In this document: one piece after another, positions 18,873-27,162 of the stretch | Layout of the letters: each line of letters opens with the position of its first letter | Numbering within the stretch: the stretch's first letter is position 1 | Origin: JALSHZ01 sp964614535 | Lineage (GTDB): Bacteria > Pseudomonadota > Gammaproteobacteria > UWMA-0217 | Assembly: GCA_964614535.1 (NCBI GenBank) | Contig: CAZTOZ010000011.1 | Span: 1-40,359, forward strand | Direction of reading: 5' to 3' | DNA length: 40,359 nt | The notes under the pieces: model-generated | Seen by the model: only the letters and a program-made list of their open reading frames with translations | Database searches by the model: none | Told to the model about the DNA's origin: nothing | Program-made: the position numbers and the translations under genes

Positions 18873-20237
18873 ATGAACAAGCTCTGGCAGCAATGCACCC
18901 ACCGCCTGGAAGCGGATCTGACCGAACAGGAGATCAACACCTGGATCCGGCCATTGCAAGCAGTGGAGGGCGAGGGGGAGCTGCTGCTGCTGGCCCCCAA
19001 CCGGTTCGTTCTCGACTGGGTCAAGGACAACTACATCGACCGCATCCGCGCATTGACGGCAGAGCTGACCGGCAATCCCCGCCATACGGTCAACATCGGT
19101 GTCGGCACCGAAACCGTGGCCATGGCGCGGGCACCACAGGCCGAGGTCGCTTCGGCGGCGGTGGCGCCGGACTTCGCGCCATCGATCTCCCGACCGGCGC
19201 CGGCCTCGGCACAGTTCACCAACAACCTCAACAGCAACTTCACCTTCGACAACTTCGTCCAGGGCAAGTCCAACCAGCTCGCCCGGGCCGCGGCACTACA
19301 GGTCGCCCAGCAACCCGGTGAAGCGTACAACCCGATGTTCATCTATGGCGGCGTCGGTTTGGGCAAGACCCACCTGATGCACGCCATCGGCAACCAGATC
19401 CTTGCGCACAACCGCAATGCTCGGGTGGTCTATCTCCACTCGGAGCGCTTCGTCGCCGATATGGTGACAGCCCTGCAGAACAACATGATCGACCAGTTCA
19501 AGCGCCACTACCGTTCACTCAACGCGCTGTTGATCGACGACATCCAGTTCTTCGCTGGCAAGGACCGTTCACAGGAGGAGTTCTTCCATACTTTCAATGC
19601 GTTGCTGGAAGATCAACAGCAGGTCATCATGACCTCGGACCGCTTCCCCAAGGAGGTGGACGGGCTGGAGGAGCGGCTCAAGTCACGTTTCGGCTGGGGT
19701 TTGACCGTGGCCATCGAACCGCCGGAGCTGGAGACCCGGGTCGCCATCCTCAACAACAAAGCGGAGCAGAGCGGGATCGAACTGCCGCAGGAGGTGGCCT
19801 TCTTCATCGCCAAGCGGATCCGTTCGAACATCCGGGAACTGGAAGGGGCATTGCGGCGGGTCATCGCCAACGCCCGCTTCATCGGCGATCCGATCACCAT
19901 CGACTTTGCACGCGAGAGCCTGCGCGATCTGCTGGCGCTGCAGGAGAAGCAGGTGACGATCGAGAACATCCAGAAGACGGTGGCCGAATACTACAAGATC
20001 GGCGTGATGGAGATGCTGTCACCGAAACGCAGTCGCTCCATCGCGCGACCGCGGCAGATCGCGATGGCGCTGGCCAAGGAGCTGACCAATCACAGCCTGC
20101 CGGAGATCGGTGACAAGTTCGGCGGTCGCGACCACACCACGGTGTTGCATGCTTGCAAGAAGGTCGGCGCGCTGCGCAAGGAGGACCGGCGGATCGACGA
20201 GGACTACGAAAACCTCGTTCGAACGCTGTCACACTAG
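18873..20237 (+). CDS. dnaA: Chromosomal replication initiator DnaA
   Basis: DnaA binds DnaA boxes at oriC and opens the duplex. From MNKLWQQCTHRLEADL the protein has 454 residues. Domain I (1-75) has WIRPLQA; a variable linker rich in Ala and Pro follows (80-120). The AAA+ domain has Walker A GGVGLGKTH (159-167) and LLIDDIQFF as Walker B. Domain IV carries the DNA-binding signature GGRDHTTVLHACKKV. The frame is open 32 codons upstream, but homologues start at this ATG. The ribosome site is poor: the sequence before ATG is pyrimidine-rich, which may limit DnaA translation. Confidence 0.97.
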   Translation: MNKLWQQCTHRLEADLTEQEINTWIRPLQAVEGEGELLLLAPNRFVLDWVKDNYIDRIRALTAELTGNPRHTVNIGVGTETVAMARAPQAEVASAAVAPDFAPSISRPAPASAQFTNNLNSNFTFDNFVQGKSNQLARAAALQVAQQPGEAYNPMFIYGGVGLGKTHLMHAIGNQILAHNRNARVVYLHSERFVADMVTALQNNMIDQFKRHYRSLNALLIDDIQFFAGKDRSQEEFFHTFNALLEDQQQVIMTSDRFPKEVDGLEERLKSRFGWGLTVAIEPPELETRVAILNNKAEQSGIELPQEVAFFIAKRIRSNIRELEGALRRVIANARFIGDPITIDFARESLRDLLALQEKQVTIENIQKTVAEYYKIGVMEMLSPKRSRSIARPRQIAMALAKELTNHSLPEIGDKFGGRDHTTVLHACKKVGALRKEDRRIDEDYENLVRTLSH

Positions 20238-20392
20238 ACCGGTTTGGGGGATCGCCGAGATCCCTCCATACCTGCATGCTCGCGTAACCACCGGGCCCGG
20301 TAGCAACCCGAAGAAGTCGAAATGGCCACGGCGATCATTCCGGGACGACGGTCACAACCCGGCCGACGAACGGTAGAATAGAGCGAACAAGG

Positions 20393-20413
20393 TGTGCAAA
20401 AGCCTGTGGATAA
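20393..20413 (-). promoter_or_regulatory. Tandem DnaA boxes in oriC
   Basis: Two minus-orientation boxes lie 3 bp apart: TTTTGCACA (20393-20401, fits the TTWTNCACA consensus) and the perfect TTATCCACA (20405-20413). Their closeness and common direction suggest cooperative DnaA binding. Confidence 0.8.
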
Positions 20414-20450
20414 GCCGCCAGAGAAGATTGCATCGGAAATCGTGGTTGAG

Positions 20451-20459
20451 TTATTCACA
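20451..20459 (+). promoter_or_regulatory. DnaA box in oriC
   Basis: TTATTCACA, one base from the perfect box and within the TTWTNCACA consensus. It faces the AT-rich tract. Confidence 0.75.
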
Positions 20460-20547
20460 AACTGTCTACAGGCTATGGGGGCGGTCATACACCGCTTTCT
20501 ATTGTGGAAATTTGTTATAACGCATTGATTTTAAAAGGAAAATTATT

Positions 20548-20556
20548 TTATTCACA
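20548..20556 (+). promoter_or_regulatory. DnaA box in oriC, next to the AT-rich tract
   Basis: A second TTATTCACA, in the same direction as the one at 20451, embedded at the edge of the AT-rich stretch. It is a candidate for anchoring DnaA next to the unwinding element. Confidence 0.75.
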
Positions 20557-20588
20557 GCACTGGTGGCCCCTTAATAAGAACAACAGGG

Positions 20589-20602
20589 TTTCTATATAGA
20601 AA
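20589..20602. repeat. 14-bp perfect AT-rich palindrome in oriC
   Basis: TTTCTATATAGAAA is a perfect palindrome at the right edge of the AT-rich tract. It could be part of the unwinding element or a protein site; nothing in the sequence decides between these. Confidence 0.5.
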
Positions 20603-20841
20603 ATCAATAATTGGCAGGGTGCCGAAAAGGCCTTCGGGCACAGGCAAAGCGGGAACAGGGCAGGCAGTCCTCGCTTTCTCCCTGTTTTCGACAACTCGGC
20701 ATTATCGAGGGCGGGAGCATTTCGGGAGGATCGAACAACAACGGTCGACGACAGCTACGTCATTCACCGGGCACAGTGGACAACCTTGAACAGCGATCAG
20801 CCAGCAAGGAAGCCAGTGCTCGACAACCACAGGGTTGGACA

Positions 20842-21948
20842 ATGAAACTGGTCATACAGAGAAACGATTTGCTTTCCCCGCTGCAGAAGGTGGTGGGTGC
20901 CATCGAAAAACGGCAGACGATGCCGATGCTGGGCAATGTCCTCATCGAGGCGGAGGATGGCCGTGTCCGCTTCACCGCGACGGACCTCGAGATCCTGTTG
21001 CGCTCCGAAGTGGTGCACGATGTCGGCGAGGGCGTCGGCAGCGCGACGATTCCGGCTCGCAAGCTGCTCGATATCTGCAAGGCCTTGCCGGAGAGCGCGG
21101 AGATCACACTCGAGGCCAACGAGGAGAAAGGCACGTTGCGAGCCGGCAACAGTCGCTTTACCCTCGTTTGTCTTCCGCCACAGGACTACCCGATGCTGGA
21201 GACCGGCCCTGGCGCCTCGTCTGTCGTGCTTCCGGCCCAGAGTCTGCAGGAGTTACTGAACAAGACCGCCTTTGCAATGGCGAATCAGGACGTTCGCTAC
21301 TATCTCAACGGTCTGATGCTGGAGCGTTTCCCGCGGGGACTGCGGGCGGTTGCCACCGACGGGCATCGACTCACCCTTTGTCAGATCGAGGCGCAGATCG
21401 ATTCGATCGACGCCGGTGAGCAGGTCATCGTACCGCGCAAGGGCGTGCTCGAGTTGCAGCGCCTGCTCGCGGACGAAGATGGCGACGTGACGTTGGTGTT
21501 CGGAGCCAAGCATCTGCGGGTCGAGACATCGAGCGGAGAGTTCGTCTCCAAACTGATCGACGGTAAGTTTCCCGACTACAATCGCGTCGTGCCCGAGGAT
21601 GCCGGCAATCGGCTGCTGGTATCACGGACACTCTTTCGGGAGGCGTTGCAGCGAGCGGCGATTCTGTCGAATGAGAAGTATCGGGGTATTCGCCTGATGA
21701 TGGGCGACGACCTGCTGACGCTGGAGGCGCACAACGCCGAACAGGAGGAGGCCGAGGAACGCCTGCCGGTCGAGTATAGCGGCGATGATCTGTCGATTGG
21801 CTTCAACGTGCAGTACCTCCTCGACGTTACCACCGTCATGAAGGGGGAGCAGGTGATGCTGGCGCTGAAGGACTCCAACTCCAGCGTGTTGCTGACCGAC
21901 CCGGAAGACGCTTCGGCCAAGTATGTCGTCATGCCGATGCGTCTTTGA
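20842..21948 (+). CDS. dnaN: DNA polymerase III beta sliding clamp
   Basis: The beta clamp tethers DNA polymerase III and other proteins to DNA. The protein has 368 residues (E. coli 366). It starts MKLVIQRNDLLSPLQKVVGA and shows RQTMPMLGNVLIEA; it ends in the conserved YVVMPMRL, which forms part of the partner-binding pocket. The frame is open 77 codons upstream through oriC, but only this ATG gives the family N-terminus; an AGGG element lies just before it. recF follows after 155 nt. Confidence 0.98.
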   Translation: MKLVIQRNDLLSPLQKVVGAIEKRQTMPMLGNVLIEAEDGRVRFTATDLEILLRSEVVHDVGEGVGSATIPARKLLDICKALPESAEITLEANEEKGTLRAGNSRFTLVCLPPQDYPMLETGPGASSVVLPAQSLQELLNKTAFAMANQDVRYYLNGLMLERFPRGLRAVATDGHRLTLCQIEAQIDSIDAGEQVIVPRKGVLELQRLLADEDGDVTLVFGAKHLRVETSSGEFVSKLIDGKFPDYNRVVPEDAGNRLLVSRTLFREALQRAAILSNEKYRGIRLMMGDDLLTLEAHNAEQEEAEERLPVEYSGDDLSIGFNVQYLLDVTTVMKGEQVMLALKDSNSSVLLTDPEDASAKYVVMPMRL

Positions 21949-22103
21949 CCGTCTCTTCGTGATGATGGTCGGTGGTTCCCCGTGATGAGCGACAGCAGGC
22001 GGGGTGGCGCATACCCGTGGTTTTCGGTGTTCCGGGGGCCCTCACGCCGGCCAGATTCTTCGCCGGCGCCCGTTGGCGGTCGGCGTAGCCGCCCGTTACC
22101 GTC

Positions 22104-23180
22104 TTGATTCTCGAACAGCTCAGCATCTCGTCATTGCGCAATCTGCGCGCGGTCGATCTGTCACTGGGACCGCGTTTCAACGTGTTGTATGGCGACAATG
22201 GCGCCGGCAAGACCAGTGTGCTCGAGGCGATCCATCTGCTATCCCACGGGCGCTCGTTCAAGAGCAGAAATCCCGCCCATCTCATTCGCCGCGGCGAATC
22301 CGAATTGCTGATCCGTGGGCAGTTGACCGATGCCGATGGCCGTTGGCGGATGGCGGTGTTGCGCTCGGCCGAGCAGATGCGGCTGCGGTTGAATGGTCGG
22401 GACATCTCGCGTCCAAGTGAAATCGCAGCGCGGCTGCCGGTGCTCGTGATTCATCCTGGATCCTTCGGCTTGCTCGTGGGGAGCCGGGGGGAACGTCGTG
22501 CATTCCTCGATTGGGGCGTCTTCTACCAACAACCCGCATTTCGCGGTTTGTGGCGCCGGTTCAACAAACTGCTGAAACAACGCAATGCCGCTCTCCGGGA
22601 GGGGCTGCCGGCGCGTTGGGTCGATTGCTGGGATGGGCCGCTGGCCGAGGCCGGGGAGGAGATCGGGCGGCTGCGCCGCGCCTATCTGGCCAGTGTCGTC
22701 GAGTTGGCGCCGGCGATTCTCGGACGCTTCGACCCGGCCTTGGAACTGTCGATTCGGTATCTGTCGGGTTGGGCAGCCGACAAGCCGCTGTTGACGCAGT
22801 TGCAGGAGATGAAACCGTCGGATAGGGCGCGGGGGTTCACCCAGGCGGGTCCGCAGCGGGGCGGCTTCTCGGTTCAGCTCGATGGGCAGCCGATTGCCGA
22901 AGTGGCATCACGCGGTCAACTCAAGTTGGCGACGATCGCCTTCAAACTCGCGCAAATCGAGGTATTCAGCCGGTCGGTGGGGAGAGGGTGTTTGTTGCTG
23001 CTCGATGATTTGGACGCCGAACTCGACCAACGGAATTTCTCGATTTTCCTCGAACTGGTCGGCTCGCTTGGGGTTCAGGTGGTTTCGACGACGCTTCACC
23101 CGGAGAAGTTTGACCGATGGAAGGCGGAGGAGAAGCGACTGTTCCACGTGGAACATGGGGAAATCGAAGCGGTGGTATAA
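22104..23180 (+). CDS. recF: DNA replication and repair protein RecF
   Basis: RecF is an SMC-like ATPase that helps load RecA at gaps. The 358-residue protein has Walker A GDNGAGKT (30-37), a signature motif ASRGQLKLAT and Walker B LLLLDDLDAELD. The start is TTG at 22104: from it the first 28 residues align without gaps to the E. coli protein, and no ATG or GTG serves better. The weak start and the 155-nt gap from dnaN suggest low expression. The last codons contain a 16-bp parS palindrome (23140-23155), read as the peptide FHVEH. Confidence 0.95.
   Translation: MILEQLSISSLRNLRAVDLSLGPRFNVLYGDNGAGKTSVLEAIHLLSHGRSFKSRNPAHLIRRGESELLIRGQLTDADGRWRMAVLRSAEQMRLRLNGRDISRPSEIAARLPVLVIHPGSFGLLVGSRGERRAFLDWGVFYQQPAFRGLWRRFNKLLKQRNAALREGLPARWVDCWDGPLAEAGEEIGRLRRAYLASVVELAPAILGRFDPALELSIRYLSGWAADKPLLTQLQEMKPSDRARGFTQAGPQRGGFSVQLDGQPIAEVASRGQLKLATIAFKLAQIEVFSRSVGRGCLLLLDDLDAELDQRNFSIFLELVGSLGVQVVSTTLHPEKFDRWKAEEKRLFHVEHGEIEAVV
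23140..23155. promoter_or_regulatory. parS: parS site 1, inside the end of recF
   Basis: TGTTCCACGTGGAACA is a perfect 16-bp palindrome and matches the ParB site consensus TGTTNCACGTGNAACA. It lies in the coding sequence of recF. parA and parB are in the window. Confidence 0.88.
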
Positions 23181-23190
23181 TCCGGCGATA

Positions 23191-23206
23191 CGTTTCACGT
23201 GAAACA
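23191..23206. promoter_or_regulatory. parS: parS site 2, between recF and gyrB
   Basis: CGTTTCACGTGAAACA differs from the parS consensus TGTTTCACGTGAAACA only at the first base, with a perfect 14-bp core. It lies 36 bp from site 1 and 17 bp before gyrB, so ParB spreading from here would cover the gyrB start. Confidence 0.88.
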
Positions 23207-23223
23207 CTGACAGGAAGTGCTGA

Positions 23224-25644
23224 ATGAGCGATAAGCAGTCAACCTACGACTCTTCGAATATCAAGGTTCTCAAGGGCCTCGAGGCGGTTCGAAAGCGGCC
23301 CGGTATGTATATCGGTGATACCGACGATGGTACCGGCCTCCATCACATGGTGTTCGAGGTGGTCGACAATGCGATCGATGAGGCGCTGGCTGGTTATTGC
23401 AACGAGATCCAGGTCCGGATCCACAACGACAACTCGATCAGTGTCGCCGACGACGGCCGGGGGATACCCGTCGATATCCACGAGGAAGAGGGGGTATCGG
23501 CTGCCGAGGTCATCATGACGGTGCTCCATGCCGGCGGGAAGTTCGACGACAATTCCTACAAGGTTTCGGGGGGTCTGCACGGTGTCGGTGTCTCCGTCGT
23601 CAATGCGTTGTCCGAAGAGCTGAAGCTGACGATCTATCGGGAAGGGCATATTCATTTTCAGAGCTACACCCATGGCGAGCCCGATGCGCCGATGAAGATC
23701 ATCGGCGATACCGACAAGACCGGGACCAAGGTACATTTCAAGCCCAACCCCGAGATCTTCGCGATCACCGAATACAACTACGACATCCTGGCCAACCGGC
23801 TGCGGGAGTTGTCGTTCCTCAACTCCGGCGTTCGCATCGTCCTGACCGACGATCGCAGCGGAAAGTCGGAAGTCTTTGAATACGAAGGGGGAATCTCGGC
23901 GTTCGTCAGCCACCTCAACCGCAAGAAGACGCCGCTCCATCCGCATGTGATCTCGATCCGATCCGAACGCGACGGGGTCACCGTCGAGGCGGCATTGCAA
24001 TGGAACGACTCCTATCAGGAGAACATCTACTGCTTCACCAACAACATCCCGCAACGAGACGGTGGCACCCATATGGCGGGCTTCCGTGCCGGACTGACCC
24101 GGACGATCAATCAGTACCTCGAAAAAGAGGGGATACTGAAGAAAAGCAAGGTGAATACCACCGGCGACGACATGCGGGAGGGGTTGACCGCCATCGTTTC
24201 CGTCAAGGTGCCGGATCCGAAGTTTTCGTCGCAGACGAAAGAGAAACTGGTGTCGTCGGAGGTGAAGGGAATCGTCGAATCCAGCCTGGCCGAAAAGCTG
24301 GCCGAATTCCTCGAAGAGCATCCCGCGGACGCGAAGGCGATCACCGCCAAGATCGTCGATGCGGCGCGAGCGCGGGAGGCGGCGAGAAAGGCGCGGGAGA
24401 TGACCCGCCGCAAGGGCGCACTCGACATCGCCGGCTTGCCGGGCAAGCTGGCCGATTGTCAGGAGAAGGATCCGGCCCAATCGGAAATCTACCTCGTGGA
24501 GGGGGATTCGGCAGGTGGTTCGGCCAAGCAGGGGCGGGATCGTCGCACCCAGGCCATTCTCCCGCTGAAGGGCAAGATCCTGAATGTCGAAAAGGCGCGC
24601 TTCGACAAGATGTTGTCGTCGCCAGAGGTGGGGACGCTGATCACCGCACTGGGCTGTGGCATCGGCAAGGAGGACTACGACCCGGACAAGCTGCGCTACC
24701 ATCGCATCATCATCATGACCGATGCCGATGTCGATGGCTCCCATATCCGCACATTGCTGCTGACCTTCTTCTATCGGCAGATGCCGGAGTTGATCGAACG
24801 AGGGCATATCTATATCGCGCAGCCACCACTGTACAAACTGAAGAAGGGCAAGCAGGAGCAGTATGTCAAGGACGATGCCGAGCTCAATGCCCGGCTGTTG
24901 GCGATTGCGCTCGATGGCGCCAAGCTCCATATCAACCCCGAGTCGCCGCCGATCAGCGATGAGGCGTTGGAGGATCTTGCGCGGCGTTACCTGTTGGTCA
25001 CCGCGACCAATGAGCGCCTGGCGAAACGGTTTCCAGCGGAGGTGCTGCATCAGATGATCTTCGTTCCGCCGCCCAAGAGCGACGAGCTCGACGACGAGGA
25101 GGCACTGACGGCATGGTTTCGGCGCACCACCGATCAGATCGACGTCGGCGATAGTGGTTCGCCGGTGCGATACGAAGTGCATTCCCGAAAGAACGACGAA
25201 GGGGAGGCGGAAGTGCTGCTGGAGCGCTTCGAGCATGGCACCAGCCACAGCTATCTTTTCGACGGCTCCCTGCTCAAGAGCAATGAGTTTCGCTACCTGA
25301 TCGAACTCTCCCAGCGCCTGGACGGTTTGCTGGAGCCAGGAGCCTATGTCCAGCGGGGTGAACGGCGGCAGGAAGTGCGTCGCTTCGACGAGGTGATGGA
25401 GTGGCTCGGTCGGGAGTCGCGCAAGGGGCTCAACATCCAGCGCTACAAAGGGTTGGGTGAAATGAACCCGGATCAGCTCTGGGAGACGACGATGAACCCG
25501 GAGACCCGTCGCCTGCTCCAGGTGCGCATCGAGGACGCCATTCTCGCCGACGAGGTCTTCACGACGCTGATGGGGGATCAGGTGGAGCCGCGGCGGGACT
25601 TTATCGAGGTCAATGCGTTGTCGGTGTCCAATCTCGATGTATAG
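23224..25644 (+). CDS. gyrB: DNA gyrase subunit B
   Basis: GyrB is the ATPase subunit of gyrase. The protein has 806 residues (E. coli 804). The GHKL ATPase domain has KRPGMYIGDT and VVDNAIDEALAGYC at the start and GGLHGVGVSVVNAL as the lid. The TOPRIM domain has EGDSAGGSAKQGRDR and DADVDGSHIRTLL. The C-terminal part contains QRYKGLGEMNPDQLWETTM. The ATG has AGGAAG upstream, with the parS site immediately before. No terminator is visible before ubiD. Confidence 0.99.
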   Translation: MSDKQSTYDSSNIKVLKGLEAVRKRPGMYIGDTDDGTGLHHMVFEVVDNAIDEALAGYCNEIQVRIHNDNSISVADDGRGIPVDIHEEEGVSAAEVIMTVLHAGGKFDDNSYKVSGGLHGVGVSVVNALSEELKLTIYREGHIHFQSYTHGEPDAPMKIIGDTDKTGTKVHFKPNPEIFAITEYNYDILANRLRELSFLNSGVRIVLTDDRSGKSEVFEYEGGISAFVSHLNRKKTPLHPHVISIRSERDGVTVEAALQWNDSYQENIYCFTNNIPQRDGGTHMAGFRAGLTRTINQYLEKEGILKKSKVNTTGDDMREGLTAIVSVKVPDPKFSSQTKEKLVSSEVKGIVESSLAEKLAEFLEEHPADAKAITAKIVDAARAREAARKAREMTRRKGALDIAGLPGKLADCQEKDPAQSEIYLVEGDSAGGSAKQGRDRRTQAILPLKGKILNVEKARFDKMLSSPEVGTLITALGCGIGKEDYDPDKLRYHRIIIMTDADVDGSHIRTLLLTFFYRQMPELIERGHIYIAQPPLYKLKKGKQEQYVKDDAELNARLLAIALDGAKLHINPESPPISDEALEDLARRYLLVTATNERLAKRFPAEVLHQMIFVPPPKSDELDDEEALTAWFRRTTDQIDVGDSGSPVRYEVHSRKNDEGEAEVLLERFEHGTSHSYLFDGSLLKSNEFRYLIELSQRLDGLLEPGAYVQRGERRQEVRRFDEVMEWLGRESRKGLNIQRYKGLGEMNPDQLWETTMNPETRRLLQVRIEDAILADEVFTTLMGDQVEPRRDFIEVNALSVSNLDV

Positions 25645-25677
25645 CCGACATGGCGCCTCGAAGAGAATAATAATTAT

Positions 25678-27162
25678 ATGAAATACAATGACTTACGTGA
25701 CTTTATCGCGCAGCTGGAAGCACGCGGGGAGTTACTCAGGATCACCCGGCCGGTGGACCCAAAGCTGGAGATGACCGAGATCGCCTCCCGTGTCCTGCGC
25801 CAGGGCGGGCCGGCCTTACTGTTCGAGAAGCCGGTGGGTTCCGAGGTGCCGGTGCTGGCCAATCTCTTCGGCACCATCGGGCGGGTGGCGTTGGGGATGG
25901 GCGCCGAGGACCGGTCGCGGTTGCGGGAGATCGGTCGGCTGCTCGCCTTCCTCAAGGAGCCGGAGCCACCAAAAGGGCTGAAATCCGCCTGGGAGACCCT
26001 GCCGGTGTTTCGCAAGGTGCTCGACATGGCGCCGAAAAAGGTGAGCAAGGCCGCCTGTCAGGCCGTCGAACTCGATGGCGAGCAAGTCGATCTCGGGCGC
26101 TTGCCGATCCAGACCTGCTGGCCCGACGACGCCGGCCCGTTGATCACCTGGGGGCTCGTGATCACCCGGGGGCCGGAGAAGAGCCGTCAGAATCTCGGTA
26201 TCTATCGCCAGCAGGTGATCGGGCGTAATCGCGTCATCATGCGGTGGCTGGCCCACCGGGGCGGCGCACTCGATTTCCGGGACTGGCAACGCGCCCATCC
26301 AGGCGAGCCCTTTCCCGTCGCCGTAGCACTCGGCGCCGACCCGGCCACCATTCTCGCTGCGGTGACACCGATCCCGGACACCCTGTCGGAATACGCCTTT
26401 GCCGGCCTGTTGCGCGGCGCCCGCACCGAGGTCGCCGCCTGCCGGCTCTCCGATCTACAGGCCCCGGCCAGCGCGGAATTCGTCCTCGAAGGCCATATCT
26501 ATCCCGACGACATGGCCGACGAGGGGCCGTTTGGCGACCACACCGGCTATTACAACGAGGTGGAGCGTTTCCCCGTCTTCACCATCGAGAAGATCACCCA
26601 CCGTCCCGACCCGATCTACCACTCCACCTATACCGGCCGGCCACCGGACGAACCGGCCATTCTCGGCGTTGCGCTCAATGAAGTCTTCGTCCCGATCCTG
26701 CAAAAGCAGTTTCCCGAAATCGTCGACTTCTACCTGCCGCCGGAAGGGTGTTCCTATCGGCTCGCCATCGTAAGCCTTCGCAAGCAGTATCCCGGTCACG
26801 CCAAGCGGTTGATGTTCGGCGTCTGGTCGTTCCTGCGTCAGTTCATGTACACCAAGTTCGTCATCGTCGTCGACGACGACGTCGATATCCGTAACTGGGA
26901 AGACGTCATCTGGGCCATCACCACGCGGATGGACCCCGCGCGTGACACGACGCTGATCGAGAACACACCGATCGATTACCTCGATTTCGCCTCGCCGGTC
27001 TCCGGGCTCGGTTCGAAGATGGGGCTGGATGCCACCACCAAATGGGCGGGCGAAACCGATCGCGAATGGGGTCGCCCCATCGTCATGGACCCCGATGTCG
27101 TCCAGCGCATCGACGAAATCTGGGACAGTCTGGGTATTCCATTGCCGGAAGGGAAGAGATGA
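25678..27162 (+). CDS. ubiD: 3-octaprenyl-4-hydroxybenzoate decarboxylase (prenylated-FMN enzyme)
   Basis: UbiD decarboxylates the prenylated 4-hydroxybenzoate intermediate of ubiquinone synthesis using prenylated FMN made by UbiX. The 494-residue protein shows KYNDLRDFIAQLEARGEL at the N-terminus, the prFMN-binding segment NLGIYRQQVIGRNRVIMRW, EGPFGDHTGYY and FASPVSGLGSKMGLDAT near the C-terminus. The length is typical (E. coli 497). It is 33 nt after gyrB, with an AT-rich start region. Its TGA overlaps the ATG of the next gene (ATGA), implying coupled translation with a flavin/ferredoxin reductase. Confidence 0.96.
   Translation: MKYNDLRDFIAQLEARGELLRITRPVDPKLEMTEIASRVLRQGGPALLFEKPVGSEVPVLANLFGTIGRVALGMGAEDRSRLREIGRLLAFLKEPEPPKGLKSAWETLPVFRKVLDMAPKKVSKAACQAVELDGEQVDLGRLPIQTCWPDDAGPLITWGLVITRGPEKSRQNLGIYRQQVIGRNRVIMRWLAHRGGALDFRDWQRAHPGEPFPVAVALGADPATILAAVTPIPDTLSEYAFAGLLRGARTEVAACRLSDLQAPASAEFVLEGHIYPDDMADEGPFGDHTGYYNEVERFPVFTIEKITHRPDPIYHSTYTGRPPDEPAILGVALNEVFVPILQKQFPEIVDFYLPPEGCSYRLAIVSLRKQYPGHAKRLMFGVWSFLRQFMYTKFVIVVDDDVDIRNWEDVIWAITTRMDPARDTTLIENTPIDYLDFASPVSGLGSKMGLDATTKWAGETDREWGRPIVMDPDVVQRIDEIWDSLGIPLPEGKR

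Larger units (their letters stand above)
20238..20841. other. oriC: Putative chromosomal origin oriC (dnaA-dnaN intergenic region)
   Basis: These 604 bp have no credible gene. The left part has a GATCCC hairpin after dnaA (20248-20264, no U-run). The centre has DnaA boxes at 20393-20401 (minus, TTTTGCACA), 20405-20413 (minus, perfect TTATCCACA), 20451-20459 (plus, TTATTCACA), 20503-20511 (minus, 7 of 9) and 20548-20556 (plus, TTATTCACA). An AT-rich unwinding candidate covers about 20501-20612, including a 14-bp palindrome at 20589-20602. Position, box cluster and AT-rich tract together indicate oriC. The right part (20640-20841) should carry the dnaN leader, where I found no clear promoter. 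Confidence 0.88.

Noticed and set aside
20248..20264. GGGATC-N5-GATCCC hairpin after dnaA as a rho-independent terminator
   Set aside because: The stem is only 6 bp and is followed by a mixed sequence without a T-run.
22004..22420. A small gene between dnaN and recF
   Set aside because: The 138-codon frame runs into recF in another frame and has no recognisable feature; the 155-nt gap is better read as non-coding.
23239..25248. A 669-codon open frame on the minus strand opposite gyrB
   Set aside because: It lies entirely antisense to gyrB, shows no recognisable domain and has the composition expected of a stop-poor frame in GC-rich DNA.
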